A stretch of DNA of 64,000 nt from JAMIFN01 sp964544605 (GTDB lineage Bacteria > Pseudomonadota > Gammaproteobacteria > Burkholderiales > Burkholderiaceae_C), in assembly GCA_964544605.1 (NCBI GenBank), contig CAZJBX010000005.1, positions 1 through 64,000 of the forward strand, read 5' to 3'. Every line of letters begins with the position of its first letter. The stretch's first letter is position 1. The position numbers were made by a program, and so were the translations under genes. Shown one piece after another: positions 41,450-50,307 of this stretch. The notes under the pieces are model-generated. The model was not told the origin of the DNA. It was given only the letters and a program-made list of their open reading frames with translations, and did no database searches.

Positions 41450-42390
41450 CCCCCACTCCTTCTTCTCTCGGCAAAGTCGCTGTCCTCATGGGCGGCAGCT
41501 CAGGCGAGCGCAGCGTCTCCTTGAACTCAGGCCAAGGCGTACTCGCCGCCCTGCGTGGCGCTGGCGTGGATGCCCATGCCTTTGATCCTGCCGAGCAAAA
41601 CATTTTTGAACTCAAAGCCCAAGGCTTTGATCGCTGCTTCATTGCCCTGCATGGCCGTGGCGGTGAAGACGGCGTGATGCAAGGCGTACTCGAACACATG
41701 GGCCTGCCCTACACCGGCTCAGGCGTACTCGCCTCTAGCGTCAGCATGGACAAAACCATGACCAAACGCATTTGGCAGGCCGAAGGTCTCAGCACCCCCG
41801 CCTGGCGCGAAGTCAAAAGCGCCGCCGCCGCTGAAGCCGCCTTTGCCGAGCTCGGCCCCATGGTCATCAAGCCCGCCCGTGAAGGCTCTAGCATCGGCGT
41901 GTTCAAAGTCTTCAGCGCCGCCGAATGCGCCGCCGCCTACACCGAAGCGGCCAAACACGACCCCCATGTGCTGTGCGAGCAACTCATCGTCGGCGACGAA
42001 GTCACCTGCCCCATCCTCGGCACGGGCGAGGCCGCCCAAGCCCTGCCCATCATCCGCATCATTGCGCCCGATGGCAATTACGACTTCGACAACAAATACA
42101 TCAAAAACGACACCCAATACCTGCTGCCCTCTGGCCTACCTGCGGCTGAAGAAGCCGAAATCACCCGCCAAGTTTTGCTGGCCTACCGCAGCTTGGGCTG
42201 CGCCGGCTGGGGCCGCATTGATGTCATGATTCAAGCCCAAAGCCGCCAGCCTTATCTGCTCGAAATCAACACCGCCCCCGGCATGACCAGCCACTCCCTC
42301 GTGCCCATGTCCGCCCAAGCCGCTGGCCTGAGCTACCCCGAACTCTGCCTGCACCTGCTGGGCCAAACCCTGGCCCCCCGCCTCGATTAA
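41446..42390 (+). CDS. ddlB: D-alanine:D-alanine ligase
   Basis: 314-aa ATP-grasp enzyme that makes the D-Ala-D-Ala dipeptide used by the MurF half encoded upstream. Key segments: VLMGGSSGERSVSLNSGQGVL, the LHGRGGEDGVMQGVLE loop, YTGSGVLASSVSMDK, VIKPAREGSSIGVFKV, YLLPSGLP and the metal-binding EINTAPGMTSHSLVP. Position in the dcw cluster supports DdlB. ftsQ follows after 9 bp. Confidence 0.95.
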   Translation: MTPTPSSLGKVAVLMGGSSGERSVSLNSGQGVLAALRGAGVDAHAFDPAEQNIFELKAQGFDRCFIALHGRGGEDGVMQGVLEHMGLPYTGSGVLASSVSMDKTMTKRIWQAEGLSTPAWREVKSAAAAEAAFAELGPMVIKPAREGSSIGVFKVFSAAECAAAYTEAAKHDPHVLCEQLIVGDEVTCPILGTGEAAQALPIIRIIAPDGNYDFDNKYIKNDTQYLLPSGLPAAEEAEITRQVLLAYRSLGCAGWGRIDVMIQAQSRQPYLLEINTAPGMTSHSLVPMSAQAAGLSYPELCLHLLGQTLAPRLD

Positions 42391-42399
42391 CAGCACATC

Positions 42400-43191
42400 A
42401 TGGCCCGCTCCAACACCCACCTCAGCCCCCTAGAGCGACTGCTTCTCAGCCGCTACTACCCCAGCGTGCTCAGCAGCTTCACCCTGCTGGCACTGCTGCT
42501 GGCGGCTTTGGTCGGCCTCAGCCGCCTGCCGCTGTTTCAGCTCTCGCAAGTGGTGATTCAAGGCGATTTGGAACACACCGAATTGGAGCAAGTGCAGCAC
42601 AGCACCGCCCACTTTTTGCAAGCACAAAACTTCTGGAGTTTGAGGCTGCATGAGGCCCAAGCCCTCTTTTTAAAAGAGCCTTGGGTGCGCAAAGCAGTGG
42701 TGGCGCGCGTCTTTCCCAACACCTTGCGCGTGGAACTCGAAGAACACCAAGCCACCGCCATTTGGCACAGCTCGCAAGGCCAACGCTACATCAACGCCGA
42801 TGGCGAAATATTCGAAGCCAGCACCAGCTCCAAACACGAACACCTGCCTTTATTTAAAGGCGAAGACGAGCAAGCCCAGCGCATCATGAATACCTATATT
42901 GCCCTGAGCCAAGCCCTGCAACAAAAACAAACTGAAATCAAAGAGATAGAACTCAGCCCTGGCGGGCTTTGGCGCATTCGCCTCAGCTCCGATCTGCCCA
43001 TTGAGCTGGGCCGAGGCACTGAATATGAATTACTCGCACGATTAGAGCAATTTTTTTATGGAATTTCTCAAATTTACCCACAGAAATCCCCCAGAGAGGC
43101 CCTGCAAATGATAGTATCTGCTGATTTACGCTATCAAAGAGGTTTTAGCATACGAAAACGCGTCGCAGCGGAGCGTATTGGAGTCGAATAA
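42400..43191 (+). CDS. ftsQ: Cell division protein FtsQ
   Basis: 263-aa bitopic divisome protein. The cytoplasmic N-terminus is about 25 residues, then one transmembrane helix (SSFTLLALLLAALVGLSRL), then a POTRA domain beginning FQLSQVVIQGDLEHT and the beta domain with KAVVARVFPNTLRVELEEHQATAIW. The last 170 bp are notably AT-rich with less biased codons than the rest of the cluster and could hold an internal ftsA/ftsZ promoter. Overlaps ftsA by 1 bp. Confidence 0.92.
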   Translation: MARSNTHLSPLERLLLSRYYPSVLSSFTLLALLLAALVGLSRLPLFQLSQVVIQGDLEHTELEQVQHSTAHFLQAQNFWSLRLHEAQALFLKEPWVRKAVVARVFPNTLRVELEEHQATAIWHSSQGQRYINADGEIFEASTSSKHEHLPLFKGEDEQAQRIMNTYIALSQALQQKQTEIKEIELSPGGLWRIRLSSDLPIELGRGTEYELLARLEQFFYGISQIYPQKSPREALQMIVSADLRYQRGFSIRKRVAAERIGVE

Positions 43192-44432
43192 TGGCCAAAG
43201 ACTATACAAATATTGTTGCCGGCTTAGACATGGGCAGCTCCAAAATGCAAGTGGTTTTGGCCGATATTGGCCCCACCGCCAATCTGCGCGTGATTGGTGT
43301 GGGCAGTGCGCCCAGCAGTCGCGGCCTCAAGCGCGGCGCTGTCGTCAATATTGACGCCACCGTACACAGCATTCAAATGGCCCTGCGCGAAGCCACTGCC
43401 ATGGCCGAATGCAACACCATTCAAGGCGTTTACACCAGCATCACTGGCAGCCACATTCGCGGCATCAACTCCAACTCAGGTGTCATCACCGTGCGCAACA
43501 ACGAGGTCAGCGCCCAAGACCTGCAACGCGTGCGTGAGGCGGCGCAAGCCATCACCATGTCCAATGATCATGCGGTGCTCTCCACCAATCAGCAGGAATA
43601 CCTGATTGACAACCAAGAAGTGCGCCAGCCTGAGGGCATGAGCGGCCAACGCCTTGAAAGCCGCATCCACTTGGTCACAGGCTCCAAATCCGCCATTGAA
43701 AACACCGTCAAATGTGTGCGCCGCTGCGGCTTGCAAGTGCAGCACCTCATGGTCAATGCCCACGCCTCCAGCCATGCCGTACTGACCGAAGACGAAAAAG
43801 AACTCGGCGTGGTCTTGGTCGATATTGGCGCGGGCACCACCGATGTGGCCATCTACGCCAACGGCTTCATTCGCCACACCGCCGTCATCCCCATTGCGGG
43901 CGAGCTCATCACCAATGACATCGCCATGGCCCTGCACACGCCCACCAAAGACGCTGAGGAAATCAAACTCAGCAACGGCTGCGCCAAGCAACTCATGGCC
44001 GACCCTGAGGTGCAGGTCGAAGTCACGGGCTTGGGTGGCGAGCGCGAGCCCCGTTTTGTCAACAAACAAGCCTTGGCAGCAGTTATTGAGCCACGGGTTG
44101 AAGAAATTTTTGCCCTCGTGCTGCAAATCGTGCGCGAGTCTGGCATTGAAGAAATCCTCTCATCGGGCTTTGTGCTCACAGGCGGCAGCTCCCGTATGCC
44201 TGGCATGGTTGAACTGGCGGAAGACATCTTCCTCAAACCCGTTCGCCGTGGCCGCCCCCTGTACAAAGGCCCGCTAGAGGACTTGGTCATTCACCCCGAA
44301 TCGGCCACCGTCATGGGCTTGCTTGAGGCAGCCCGCCTGAACCTACAACAAGGCTACGCCCCCGCTGGCTCTGGTCTTGGCCTTCGTGGCCTGCTGCAAA
44401 GCTTTCGCCACTTCATTCAACGCAATTTTTAA
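43191..44432 (+). CDS. ftsA: Cell division protein FtsA
   Basis: 413-aa actin-like protein that anchors FtsZ to the membrane. Phosphate-1 region IVAGLDMGSSKMQVVLADI, the 1C subdomain region, phosphate-2 VVLVDIGAGTTDVAIYANG, adenosine loop GFVLTGGSSRMPGMVELAE, and a C-terminal amphipathic membrane helix (GLRGLLQSFRHFIQRNF). Followed by ftsZ after 23 bp. Confidence 0.95.
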   Translation: MAKDYTNIVAGLDMGSSKMQVVLADIGPTANLRVIGVGSAPSSRGLKRGAVVNIDATVHSIQMALREATAMAECNTIQGVYTSITGSHIRGINSNSGVITVRNNEVSAQDLQRVREAAQAITMSNDHAVLSTNQQEYLIDNQEVRQPEGMSGQRLESRIHLVTGSKSAIENTVKCVRRCGLQVQHLMVNAHASSHAVLTEDEKELGVVLVDIGAGTTDVAIYANGFIRHTAVIPIAGELITNDIAMALHTPTKDAEEIKLSNGCAKQLMADPEVQVEVTGLGGEREPRFVNKQALAAVIEPRVEEIFALVLQIVRESGIEEILSSGFVLTGGSSRMPGMVELAEDIFLKPVRRGRPLYKGPLEDLVIHPESATVMGLLEAARLNLQQGYAPAGSGLGLRGLLQSFRHFIQRNF

Positions 44433-44455
44433 TTCATCAACCTAAGGAGAATAGG

Positions 44456-45727
44456 ATGGCTATCGATATCGCACACGACGACACTGGAAACAGCAGCTTC
44501 CAAGCTGGCACCGTCATCAAAGTTATTGGCGTCGGCGGCGGCGGCGGCAACGCCGTGGCCCATATGCAGCGCTCTGATGTCAAAGGCATCGAGTTTGTTT
44601 GCGCCAACACCGACTCGCAAGACCTCAACCGCCGTGAAGACTGCACCATCATCCAGCTCGGCCACACTGGCCTGGGCGCTGGCAGCAACCCCGAAGTGGG
44701 CCGCCAACTCACGGCTGAAGCCGAAGACAAAATCCGCGAGGCACTGGACGGTGCCAACCTGCTCTTCATCACCGCCGGCATGGGCGGCGGCACAGGCACA
44801 GGTGGCGCACCCATCATCGCCCGCATTGCGCGTGAAATGAACATCCTCACCATCGCCATCGTCACCAAACCCTTCGAATTTGAAGGTGCCATGCGCACCC
44901 AATACGCCGACGACGGCCTGGCCGAACTCGAAGCCAATGTGGACGCCCTGATTGTGGTGCTCAACGAAAAACTGCTCCAAATCTACCCCGAAGATGTCAG
45001 CCTCTCTGAAGCCTTCGGCTACGCCGACAATGTCCTGAAAAACGCCGTCTCTGGCATCTCTGACATCATCAATGTCAAAGGTCATATGAATGTGGACTTC
45101 AACGATGTGCGCACCGTCATGAGCCACCCAGGCAAAGCCCTCATGGGCATCGCCAGCGCCGAAGGCCCAGACCGCGCCACCGTCGCCGCACAAGAGGCCA
45201 TCGCCTGCCCGCTGCTCGAAGGCATTGATGTGAAAAACGCCAAAGGTCTATTGGTCGTCATTAGCGCCGCTGAAAACACCTTCAAGCTCAACGAAACCCG
45301 CAAAGTCATGCAAGTGCTTGAGTCCTCCACCTCCGACAAAACCATCACCAAAGTGGGCACCGTTTACGACGACAGCATGGGCGACAAACTCTCCGTCACC
45401 GTTGTTGCCACCGGCTTGGGCGATGAAAAAGCCGAAGCCGAAGCGGAGGCTGAGCCGCAGCACTTCATCATCCGCCGCACCGGCACCGATGACATGCCCG
45501 CCACCGCAGATGCACTGGCCCCACAGCAGCCCCAACTGGCTGATGCGCCCTTCCTCTCGAACAACCCCAGCGACTACAACCAAGGTATGCAAGTGCCCGC
45601 CTACATCCGCAACCCCCGCAGCAGCGTGGTCAACCCTGCCGCAGCGGACAGCAAAATCTCTGCCCTGCAATCTGGCGGTATGCAAGAAATTGACATCCCC
45701 GCCTACCTGCGCAAGCAAGCAGATTAA
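44456..45727 (+). CDS. ftsZ: Cell division protein FtsZ
   Basis: 423-aa tubulin-like GTPase that builds the Z ring. The N-terminal KVIGVGGGGGNAVAHM, the tubulin signature GGGTGTGG (110-117), and the T7 loop region DFNDVRTVMSHPGKALMGI are present. After about 320 a variable linker leads to the C-terminal peptide EIDIPAYLRKQAD that binds FtsA and other partners. A strong AAGGAG lies 7 bp upstream of the ATG. Confidence 0.97.
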   Translation: MAIDIAHDDTGNSSFQAGTVIKVIGVGGGGGNAVAHMQRSDVKGIEFVCANTDSQDLNRREDCTIIQLGHTGLGAGSNPEVGRQLTAEAEDKIREALDGANLLFITAGMGGGTGTGGAPIIARIAREMNILTIAIVTKPFEFEGAMRTQYADDGLAELEANVDALIVVLNEKLLQIYPEDVSLSEAFGYADNVLKNAVSGISDIINVKGHMNVDFNDVRTVMSHPGKALMGIASAEGPDRATVAAQEAIACPLLEGIDVKNAKGLLVVISAAENTFKLNETRKVMQVLESSTSDKTITKVGTVYDDSMGDKLSVTVVATGLGDEKAEAEAEAEPQHFIIRRTGTDDMPATADALAPQQPQLADAPFLSNNPSDYNQGMQVPAYIRNPRSSVVNPAAADSKISALQSGGMQEIDIPAYLRKQAD

Positions 45728-45741
45728 GCGCCAACCTCAAC

Positions 45742-45781
45742 GCCGCTGGGACACGGTTCTCTCCTTTTCCAGCCCAGCGGC
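45742..45781 (+). other. Hairpin in the ftsZ-lpxC gap
   Basis: GCCGCTGGG (45742-45750) and CCCAGCGGC (45773-45781), a perfect 9-bp stem with a 22-nt pyrimidine-rich loop that fills most of the 72-bp gap. There is no T tract, so it is not a classical terminator; it may protect the ftsZ transcript or act in the lpxC leader. Confidence 0.5.
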
Positions 45782-45799
45782 ACCTACTGCCTCAGTCCT

Positions 45800-46678
45800 A
45801 TGCCCCAGCAACAAACCATCGCCCAAAGCATCAGCGTCGTAGGCGTCGGCCTGCACAGCGGCAAGCGCGTCGAGCTCTGCCTCAAACCCGCGCCAGCCAA
45901 CACGGGCATCGTCTATCGCCGCACCGACCTCAACCCACCCGTTGACATCCCCGCCCGCGCCGATGCCGTTGGCGACACCCGCCTCGCCTCCACCTTGCAA
46001 CACGGCGAAGCCAGCGTGCAAACCGTCGAGCACCTCATGTCCGCCTGCTACGGCCTCGGCATCGACAACCTCCGCGTTGAAGTCAACGCCCCCGAACTCC
46101 CCATCCTCGACGGCTCCGCCTCCGCCTTTGTCTTCCTGCTTGAATCGGCTGGTGTCAGCGCCCAAAACGCCCAGCGCAAATACATCCGTGTCCTGCGCCC
46201 CATTGAAGTCGAACACGGTGAAGGCAAAAACCACAAATACGCCCGCCTCAGCCCCTTTGATGGCGGCTTCAAACTCAGCTTCCAAATCGACTTCGACCAC
46301 CCCGTCGTCCAAGCCACAGGGCAAAAAGCCGAATTCACCATTGGCCTTGGCGACTACGCCGACCAAATCGCCCGTGCCCGCACCTTCTGCTTCACCCGCG
46401 ATGTCGAATCCATGCGCTCCGTCGGCCTTGCCCTTGGCGGCGGCCTCGACAACGCCATCGTCATCGGCGACTACCACACCCTCGGCGGTGAACAACTGCG
46501 CTACGACGACGAATTCGCCAAACACAAACTGCTCGACGCCATCGGCGACCTCTACCTCGCTGGCCTGCCCCTCTTGGCCCACTACGAAGCCTACCGCTCT
46601 GGCCACGACCTCAACAACCAACTGCTGCGCGCCCTCTTTGCCGACCGCAACAACTTCGACATCATCACCCTCAACTAA
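45800..46678 (+). CDS. lpxC: UDP-3-O-acyl-N-acetylglucosamine deacetylase
   Basis: 292-aa zinc hydrolase, committed step of lipid A synthesis. The start QQQTIAQSISVVGVGLHSGKRVEL, the zinc/catalytic VEHLMSACYGLGIDN (His), the HKLLDAIGDLYLAGLPL block (His/Asp) and GHDLNNQLLRAL are intact. Slightly shorter than E. coli LpxC (305) at the C-terminus. Placement after ftsZ is standard. Confidence 0.96.
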   Translation: MPQQQTIAQSISVVGVGLHSGKRVELCLKPAPANTGIVYRRTDLNPPVDIPARADAVGDTRLASTLQHGEASVQTVEHLMSACYGLGIDNLRVEVNAPELPILDGSASAFVFLLESAGVSAQNAQRKYIRVLRPIEVEHGEGKNHKYARLSPFDGGFKLSFQIDFDHPVVQATGQKAEFTIGLGDYADQIARARTFCFTRDVESMRSVGLALGGGLDNAIVIGDYHTLGGEQLRYDDEFAKHKLLDAIGDLYLAGLPLLAHYEAYRSGHDLNNQLLRALFADRNNFDIITLN

Positions 46679-46700
46679 GCCCCGCTGAAAGCCCAACCGC

Positions 46701-47111
46701 ATGACCCCCTGCCCCGCCCCCGCCGCCTGCTCACAAGAAGACATGGAGCTCGTCCTCAAAGTCATCCCCATGCCCTCTGACTGCAACGCCAACGGCGACA
46801 TCTTCGGCGGCTGGGTCATGGCCCATGTGGACCAAGCCGCCTCCGTCCTCGCCGCCAAAGCCGCACAAGGCCGCGTCGCCACCGTCGCCGTCAAAGAATT
46901 CGTCTTCAAACAACCCGTTGGCGTCGGCGACATCCTCAGCTTCTACGCCAAAATCGAACGCGTTGGTCGCACCTCCATCAGCATCTGTGTTGAAGTCCTG
47001 GCCGAACCCTTCCTCAGCCAAGGCGACTTCAAAAAAGTCACCGAAGCCAGCCTCACCTTCGTCGCCATCGACGACCAAGGCCGCCCCCGCCCCGTGCCAG
47101 CGCCAAAATAA
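46701..47111 (+). CDS. Acyl-CoA thioesterase (YciA-like hotdog fold)
   Basis: 136-aa hotdog-fold thioesterase that hydrolyses acyl-CoA. Diagnostic segment MPSDCNANGDIFGGWVMAHVDQAASVLAAKAA (catalytic Asp region) and the strand VATVAVKEFVFKQPVGVGDIL. Length and motifs match YciA. It follows lpxC by 22 bp and its end overlaps the tRNA-His promoter region. Confidence 0.88.
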   Translation: MTPCPAPAACSQEDMELVLKVIPMPSDCNANGDIFGGWVMAHVDQAASVLAAKAAQGRVATVAVKEFVFKQPVGVGDILSFYAKIERVGRTSISICVEVLAEPFLSQGDFKKVTEASLTFVAIDDQGRPRPVPAPK

Positions 47112-47126
47112 AACCACAAAACGGGC

Positions 47127-47132
47127 TATAAT
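47127..47132 (+). promoter_or_regulatory. Candidate -10 box of tRNA-His
   Basis: A perfect TATAAT 13 bp before the mature tRNA 5' end, in the gap after the thioesterase gene. No good -35 hexamer is visible. Confidence 0.5.
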
Positions 47133-47144
47133 CATTGGTTCTAC

Positions 47145-47221
47145 GGTGGCTGTAGCTCAGTTGGTAGAGTCCAGGATTGTGATTCCTGTTGTCGTGGGTT
47201 CGAGCCCCATCAGCCACCCCA
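47145..47221 (+). tRNA. tRNA-His (GTG)
   Basis: A full cloverleaf: acceptor GTGGCTG/CAGCCAC with an extra encoded G at -1 (47145) that can pair with the discriminator C, the hallmark of tRNA-His. The anticodon stem is CAGGA/TCCTG with loop TTGTGAT and anticodon GTG at 47179-47181. The T loop is TTCGAGC, and CCA is encoded (47219-47221). Confidence 0.97.
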
Positions 47222-47238
47222 ATAAATTCAACAACTTA

Positions 47239-47267
47239 GGCCAGCTTTTCATAGCTGGCCTTTTTTG
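47239..47267 (+). terminator. Rho-independent terminator after tRNA-His
   Basis: GGCCAGC-TTTTCATA-GCTGGCC followed by TTTTTTG. A second stem, CCGCCGCT (47281-47288) with AGCGGCGG (47304-47311), lies just beyond but lacks a T run. Confidence 0.9.
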
Positions 47268-47506
47268 TTTGTGGCCCATGCCGCCGCTATAGAGTCCCTT
47301 TTCAGCGGCGGACACTTTGCCTTATATAAGCGAGCAAGTCGGCCCTGGTCTTCAGACCCCACCACAGAAAACGAAGGCTTGCTTTTTTACCCGCCGCTTT
47401 ACAGCTACGATAGAAAGCTTTGAATCCCAGACCCTAGCGGCGCAGCGGTGTAGTGGCACACGCCATGCCGCTTAGGCTCAAGCACAGCAAGAAGAAAAAG
47501 GACGAC

Positions 47507-49165
47507 ATGCGCATGGCAAGCAAAAGCAGCAAAACTAGTACAAGCACGGGCGGTGCTGATTTGGGCTTTGAAGCCGAGCTTTTCAAAGCCGCCGACAAAC
47601 TGCGCGGCAATATGGAGCCCAGCGACTACAAGCATGTGGCCCTGGGGCTTATCTTCCTCAAATACATCTCTGACGCCTTTGAAGTCAAACGCCAAGAGCT
47701 GCTGCAAGAAGACGAATACGCCGCCGAAGACCGCGACGAATACCTGGCCGAAAATGTGTTCTGGGTGCCCAAAGAAGCCCGCTGGTCACACCTGCAAGCC
47801 AATGCCAAGCAGCCCACCATCGGCACGCTGGTTGATGAGGCCATGCGCGCCATTGAAAAAGACAACGAATCACTCAAGGGCGTATTGCCCAAAGACTACG
47901 CCCGCCCTGCGCTCAGCAAAGTCATGCTGGGTGAACTGATTGACCTCATCTCAGGCATCACGCTGCACCCCGTAGGGGCGTTGCATGCAACGCCTCTACC
48001 AACGGCAAAATCTCACGATATCTTGGGCCGTGTGTACGAATACTTTCTGGGTGAATTTGCTGGCGCTGAAGGCAAGCGCGGGGGCGAGTTCTACACCCCC
48101 CGCTCGGTGGTACGCACCTTAGTTGAAATGCTTGAACCCTATAGTGGCCGCGTGTACGACCCCTGTTGCGGCTCAGGTGGCATGTTTGTCCAGTCTGAAA
48201 AGTTCGTCGCCCAGCACGGTGGCCGCATTGGTGATATTGCCATCTACGGGCAAGAGTCCAACTACACCACATGGCGGCTGGCCAAAATGAACCTTGCCGT
48301 GCGCGGCATCGACTCCAAGATTTTCTGGAACACCGAAGGCAGCTTTCACAAAGACGAATTCGCCACCCAGCGCGGCAGCGATGGCGCGCCCATGAAGGCC
48401 GACTACATACTGGCCAACCCGCCATTCAACATCTCTGACTGGGGCGGTGAGCGCCTGCGCGAAGATGTGCGCTGGAAATTTGGCACACCCCCTGCGGGCA
48501 ACGCCAACTACGCTTGGCTGCAACACATCTACCACCACCTGGCCCCCAATGGCACAGCAGGCGTGGTACTGGCCAACGGCTCTATGAGCAGCCAGCAAAG
48601 CGGCGAAGGGGACATCCGCCAAGCCATGCTCGAAGCCGATGTGGTGGACTGCATGGTCGCCCTGCCTGGGCAACTCTTTTACTCCACACAAATCCCCGCC
48701 TGCCTGTGGTTCTTGGCCCGCAACAAGAATCCAGTAGGGGCGTTGCATGCAACGCCCCTACGCGACCGCCGTGGCCAAGTGCTGTTCATTGATGCCCGCA
48801 ACTTGGGCGCTATGGTCGATCGCACCCGCCGTGAACTCACCGAAGACGACATCCAGCTCATCGCCCAAACCTACCATGCTTGGCGTGATGAATCAGGGCG
48901 CGACGAATCAGGGCGCGATGAATCGCGCCCCTACAAGGACATTCCTGGCTTTTGCAAATCAGCCAGCCTAGAAGACATCCGCAAACATGGCTTTGTCCTT
49001 ACCCCTGGCCGCTATGTCGGCGCGGCAGAAGTTGAAGACGATGGCGAACCCTTTACAGAAAAAATGGCACGCCTATCTGCCCTGTGGCGCCAGCAGCAGC
49101 AAGAAGCCATGCGGCTGGATGCAGCCATAGAGAAGAACTTGCAAGAACTGGGCTTTGGAGGCTAA
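47507..49165 (+). CDS. hsdM: Type I restriction-modification methyltransferase subunit HsdM with in-frame repeat insertions
   Basis: 552-aa N6-adenine methyltransferase subunit. The SAM motif is DPCCGSGGMF (218-227) and the catalytic motif NPPFN (304-308). The helical N-domain (DLGFEAELFKAADKLRGNMEPSDYKHVALGLIFLKYIS) is intact. The start at 47507 follows AAGGA; an ATG at 47513 is also possible. Unusually, the gene carries REP DNA translated in frame: VGALHATPL at 156-164 just before the SAM domain, VGALHATPL again at 410-418, and a run of DESGR repeats at about 461-474. All avoid core motifs. The C-terminal tail (EKMARLSALWRQQ...LGFGG) is echoed by a small ORF at 50308. Confidence 0.93.
   Translation: MRMASKSSKTSTSTGGADLGFEAELFKAADKLRGNMEPSDYKHVALGLIFLKYISDAFEVKRQELLQEDEYAAEDRDEYLAENVFWVPKEARWSHLQANAKQPTIGTLVDEAMRAIEKDNESLKGVLPKDYARPALSKVMLGELIDLISGITLHPVGALHATPLPTAKSHDILGRVYEYFLGEFAGAEGKRGGEFYTPRSVVRTLVEMLEPYSGRVYDPCCGSGGMFVQSEKFVAQHGGRIGDIAIYGQESNYTTWRLAKMNLAVRGIDSKIFWNTEGSFHKDEFATQRGSDGAPMKADYILANPPFNISDWGGERLREDVRWKFGTPPAGNANYAWLQHIYHHLAPNGTAGVVLANGSMSSQQSGEGDIRQAMLEADVVDCMVALPGQLFYSTQIPACLWFLARNKNPVGALHATPLRDRRGQVLFIDARNLGAMVDRTRRELTEDDIQLIAQTYHAWRDESGRDESGRDESRPYKDIPGFCKSASLEDIRKHGFVLTPGRYVGAAEVEDDGEPFTEKMARLSALWRQQQQEAMRLDAAIEKNLQELGFGG
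47972..47999. repeat. Family A REP inside hsdM (copy 2)
   Basis: The same 28-bp palindrome as at 103-130 with one change in the right arm (CCTCTAC). In the hsdM frame it encodes VGALHATPL, between GITLHP and the conserved SHDILGRVYEYFLGEFA. Confidence 0.9.
48734..48761. repeat. Family A REP inside hsdM (copy 3)
   Basis: Perfect 28-bp palindrome, identical to 103-130, translated as VGALHATPL between LARNKNP and RDRRGQVLFIDARNLG, i.e. in a loop between two conserved blocks. Confidence 0.92.
48883..48934. repeat. Family C 15-bp tandem repeat inside hsdM (partial REPIN)
   Basis: About three copies of a 15-bp unit (AATCAGGGCGCGATG type) that end in the GCGCCCCTAC half-hairpin. It is the right half of the elements at 52014, 52784 and 53162; the left GTAG half is absent. 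Translated as repeated DESGR ending in RPY. Confidence 0.85.
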
Positions 49166-49168
49166 AGC

Positions 49169-50218
49169 ATGACAAGCAGTGATTCACCCCCACCAACGGG
49201 AGAACTGCTGGTCTATCAAGGCCAAGGTGCAGATACGCCGCTGGTTGTGCGTCTGGAAGGTGAAACCGTATGGTTGAGCCAAAAGCAATTGGCAGAGCTG
49301 TACGCTGTGACAGTCCCCACAATCAACGAACATATCACCAACATATATGACGATGAGGAGGTGGAGCCAGAAGCAACTATTAGGAAATTCCGAATAGTTC
49401 AAACCGAGGGCAACCGGCAGGTCAAGCGGCTGATTGACCACTACAACCTAGAGGTGATTCTGGCCGTAGGCTTTCGCGTGCGCTCGCGTCAAGGAAGCCA
49501 GTTTCGTCGCTGGGCCAACGATCGGATCAGCGAATACCTCATTAAAGGCTACACCATGGATGACGAGCGCCTCAAAGGTGGCGCCGGTGTGGTGGACTAC
49601 TTTGACGAACTGCTGGCGCGCATTCGCGACATCCGCGCCAGCGAAGCTCGCGTCTATATGATGGTGCGCAACATTTTTTCCTTGGCTGCTGACTACCAAG
49701 AGGATGACAAAGTCACCCAGCTCTTCTTCGCGACCATGCAAAACAAAATGCACTATGCCGCCACGGGACTGACCGCAGCCGAAATCATTCAACAGCGCGC
49801 CAATGCCGCCCAGCCCAACATGGGCCTGACCAGCTGGAAGGGATCTCGCGTGCTCAAAACAGATGTTGGTACAGCCAAAAACTACCTTGATCAAAGCGAA
49901 ATCAACACACTCAACCGCATCACGGTGATGTTCCTTGATCAAGCCGAATTCCGCGCACAGCGCCGCCAAACCATCCGCATGGCCGACTGGCAATCTTTCC
50001 TCGAAAAATTCCTCAATGATGTTGAGCTTCCGGCACTTGATCACGCAGGAAAAGCCAGCCATGCCACAGCGCTGGAGCATGCCCATGAGCAATACGAACA
50101 ATTCAGCCAAAAACGCCGCCAGCAAGACCAACTGGAGGCCGAGCAGCGCTATCTGGATGAGCTAAAAACAACCGCTGCCACCTTGGAAGACCAAAGAAAG
50201 AGGCGAGGCACAAAATGA
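49169..50218 (+). CDS. RhuM-family protein in a type I RM operon
   Basis: 349-aa protein of the RhuM (virulence RhuM) family, named after a Salmonella SPI-3 gene; the molecular role is unknown. Family landmarks: VWLSQKQLAELYAVTVPTINEHI (a helix-turn-helix-like start), REGNRQVKRLIDHYNLEVILAVGFRVRS-like block, GSQFRRWANDRISEYLIKGYTMDDERLKG, and AEARVYMMVRNIFSLAADY-like residues. Homologues are often found inside hsd operons and may be regulators or accessory factors. It starts 3 bp after hsdM. Confidence 0.88.
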   Translation: MTSSDSPPPTGELLVYQGQGADTPLVVRLEGETVWLSQKQLAELYAVTVPTINEHITNIYDDEEVEPEATIRKFRIVQTEGNRQVKRLIDHYNLEVILAVGFRVRSRQGSQFRRWANDRISEYLIKGYTMDDERLKGGAGVVDYFDELLARIRDIRASEARVYMMVRNIFSLAADYQEDDKVTQLFFATMQNKMHYAATGLTAAEIIQQRANAAQPNMGLTSWKGSRVLKTDVGTAKNYLDQSEINTLNRITVMFLDQAEFRAQRRQTIRMADWQSFLEKFLNDVELPALDHAGKASHATALEHAHEQYEQFSQKRRQQDQLEAEQRYLDELKTTAATLEDQRKRRGTK

Positions 50219-50307
50219 TGGCGAGAAACCTGTTGATCATCGCAGATGAGGCTGCTGAAAAGCGACCAGACAAAAGAGCTTGAAAATGATGCTTGAAGAG
50301 GTATCCC

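Noticed and set aside
47379..47411. Promoter of the hsd operon (TTGCTT and TACGAT)
   Set aside because: The spacer would be 21 bp, too long for a standard sigma-70 promoter.
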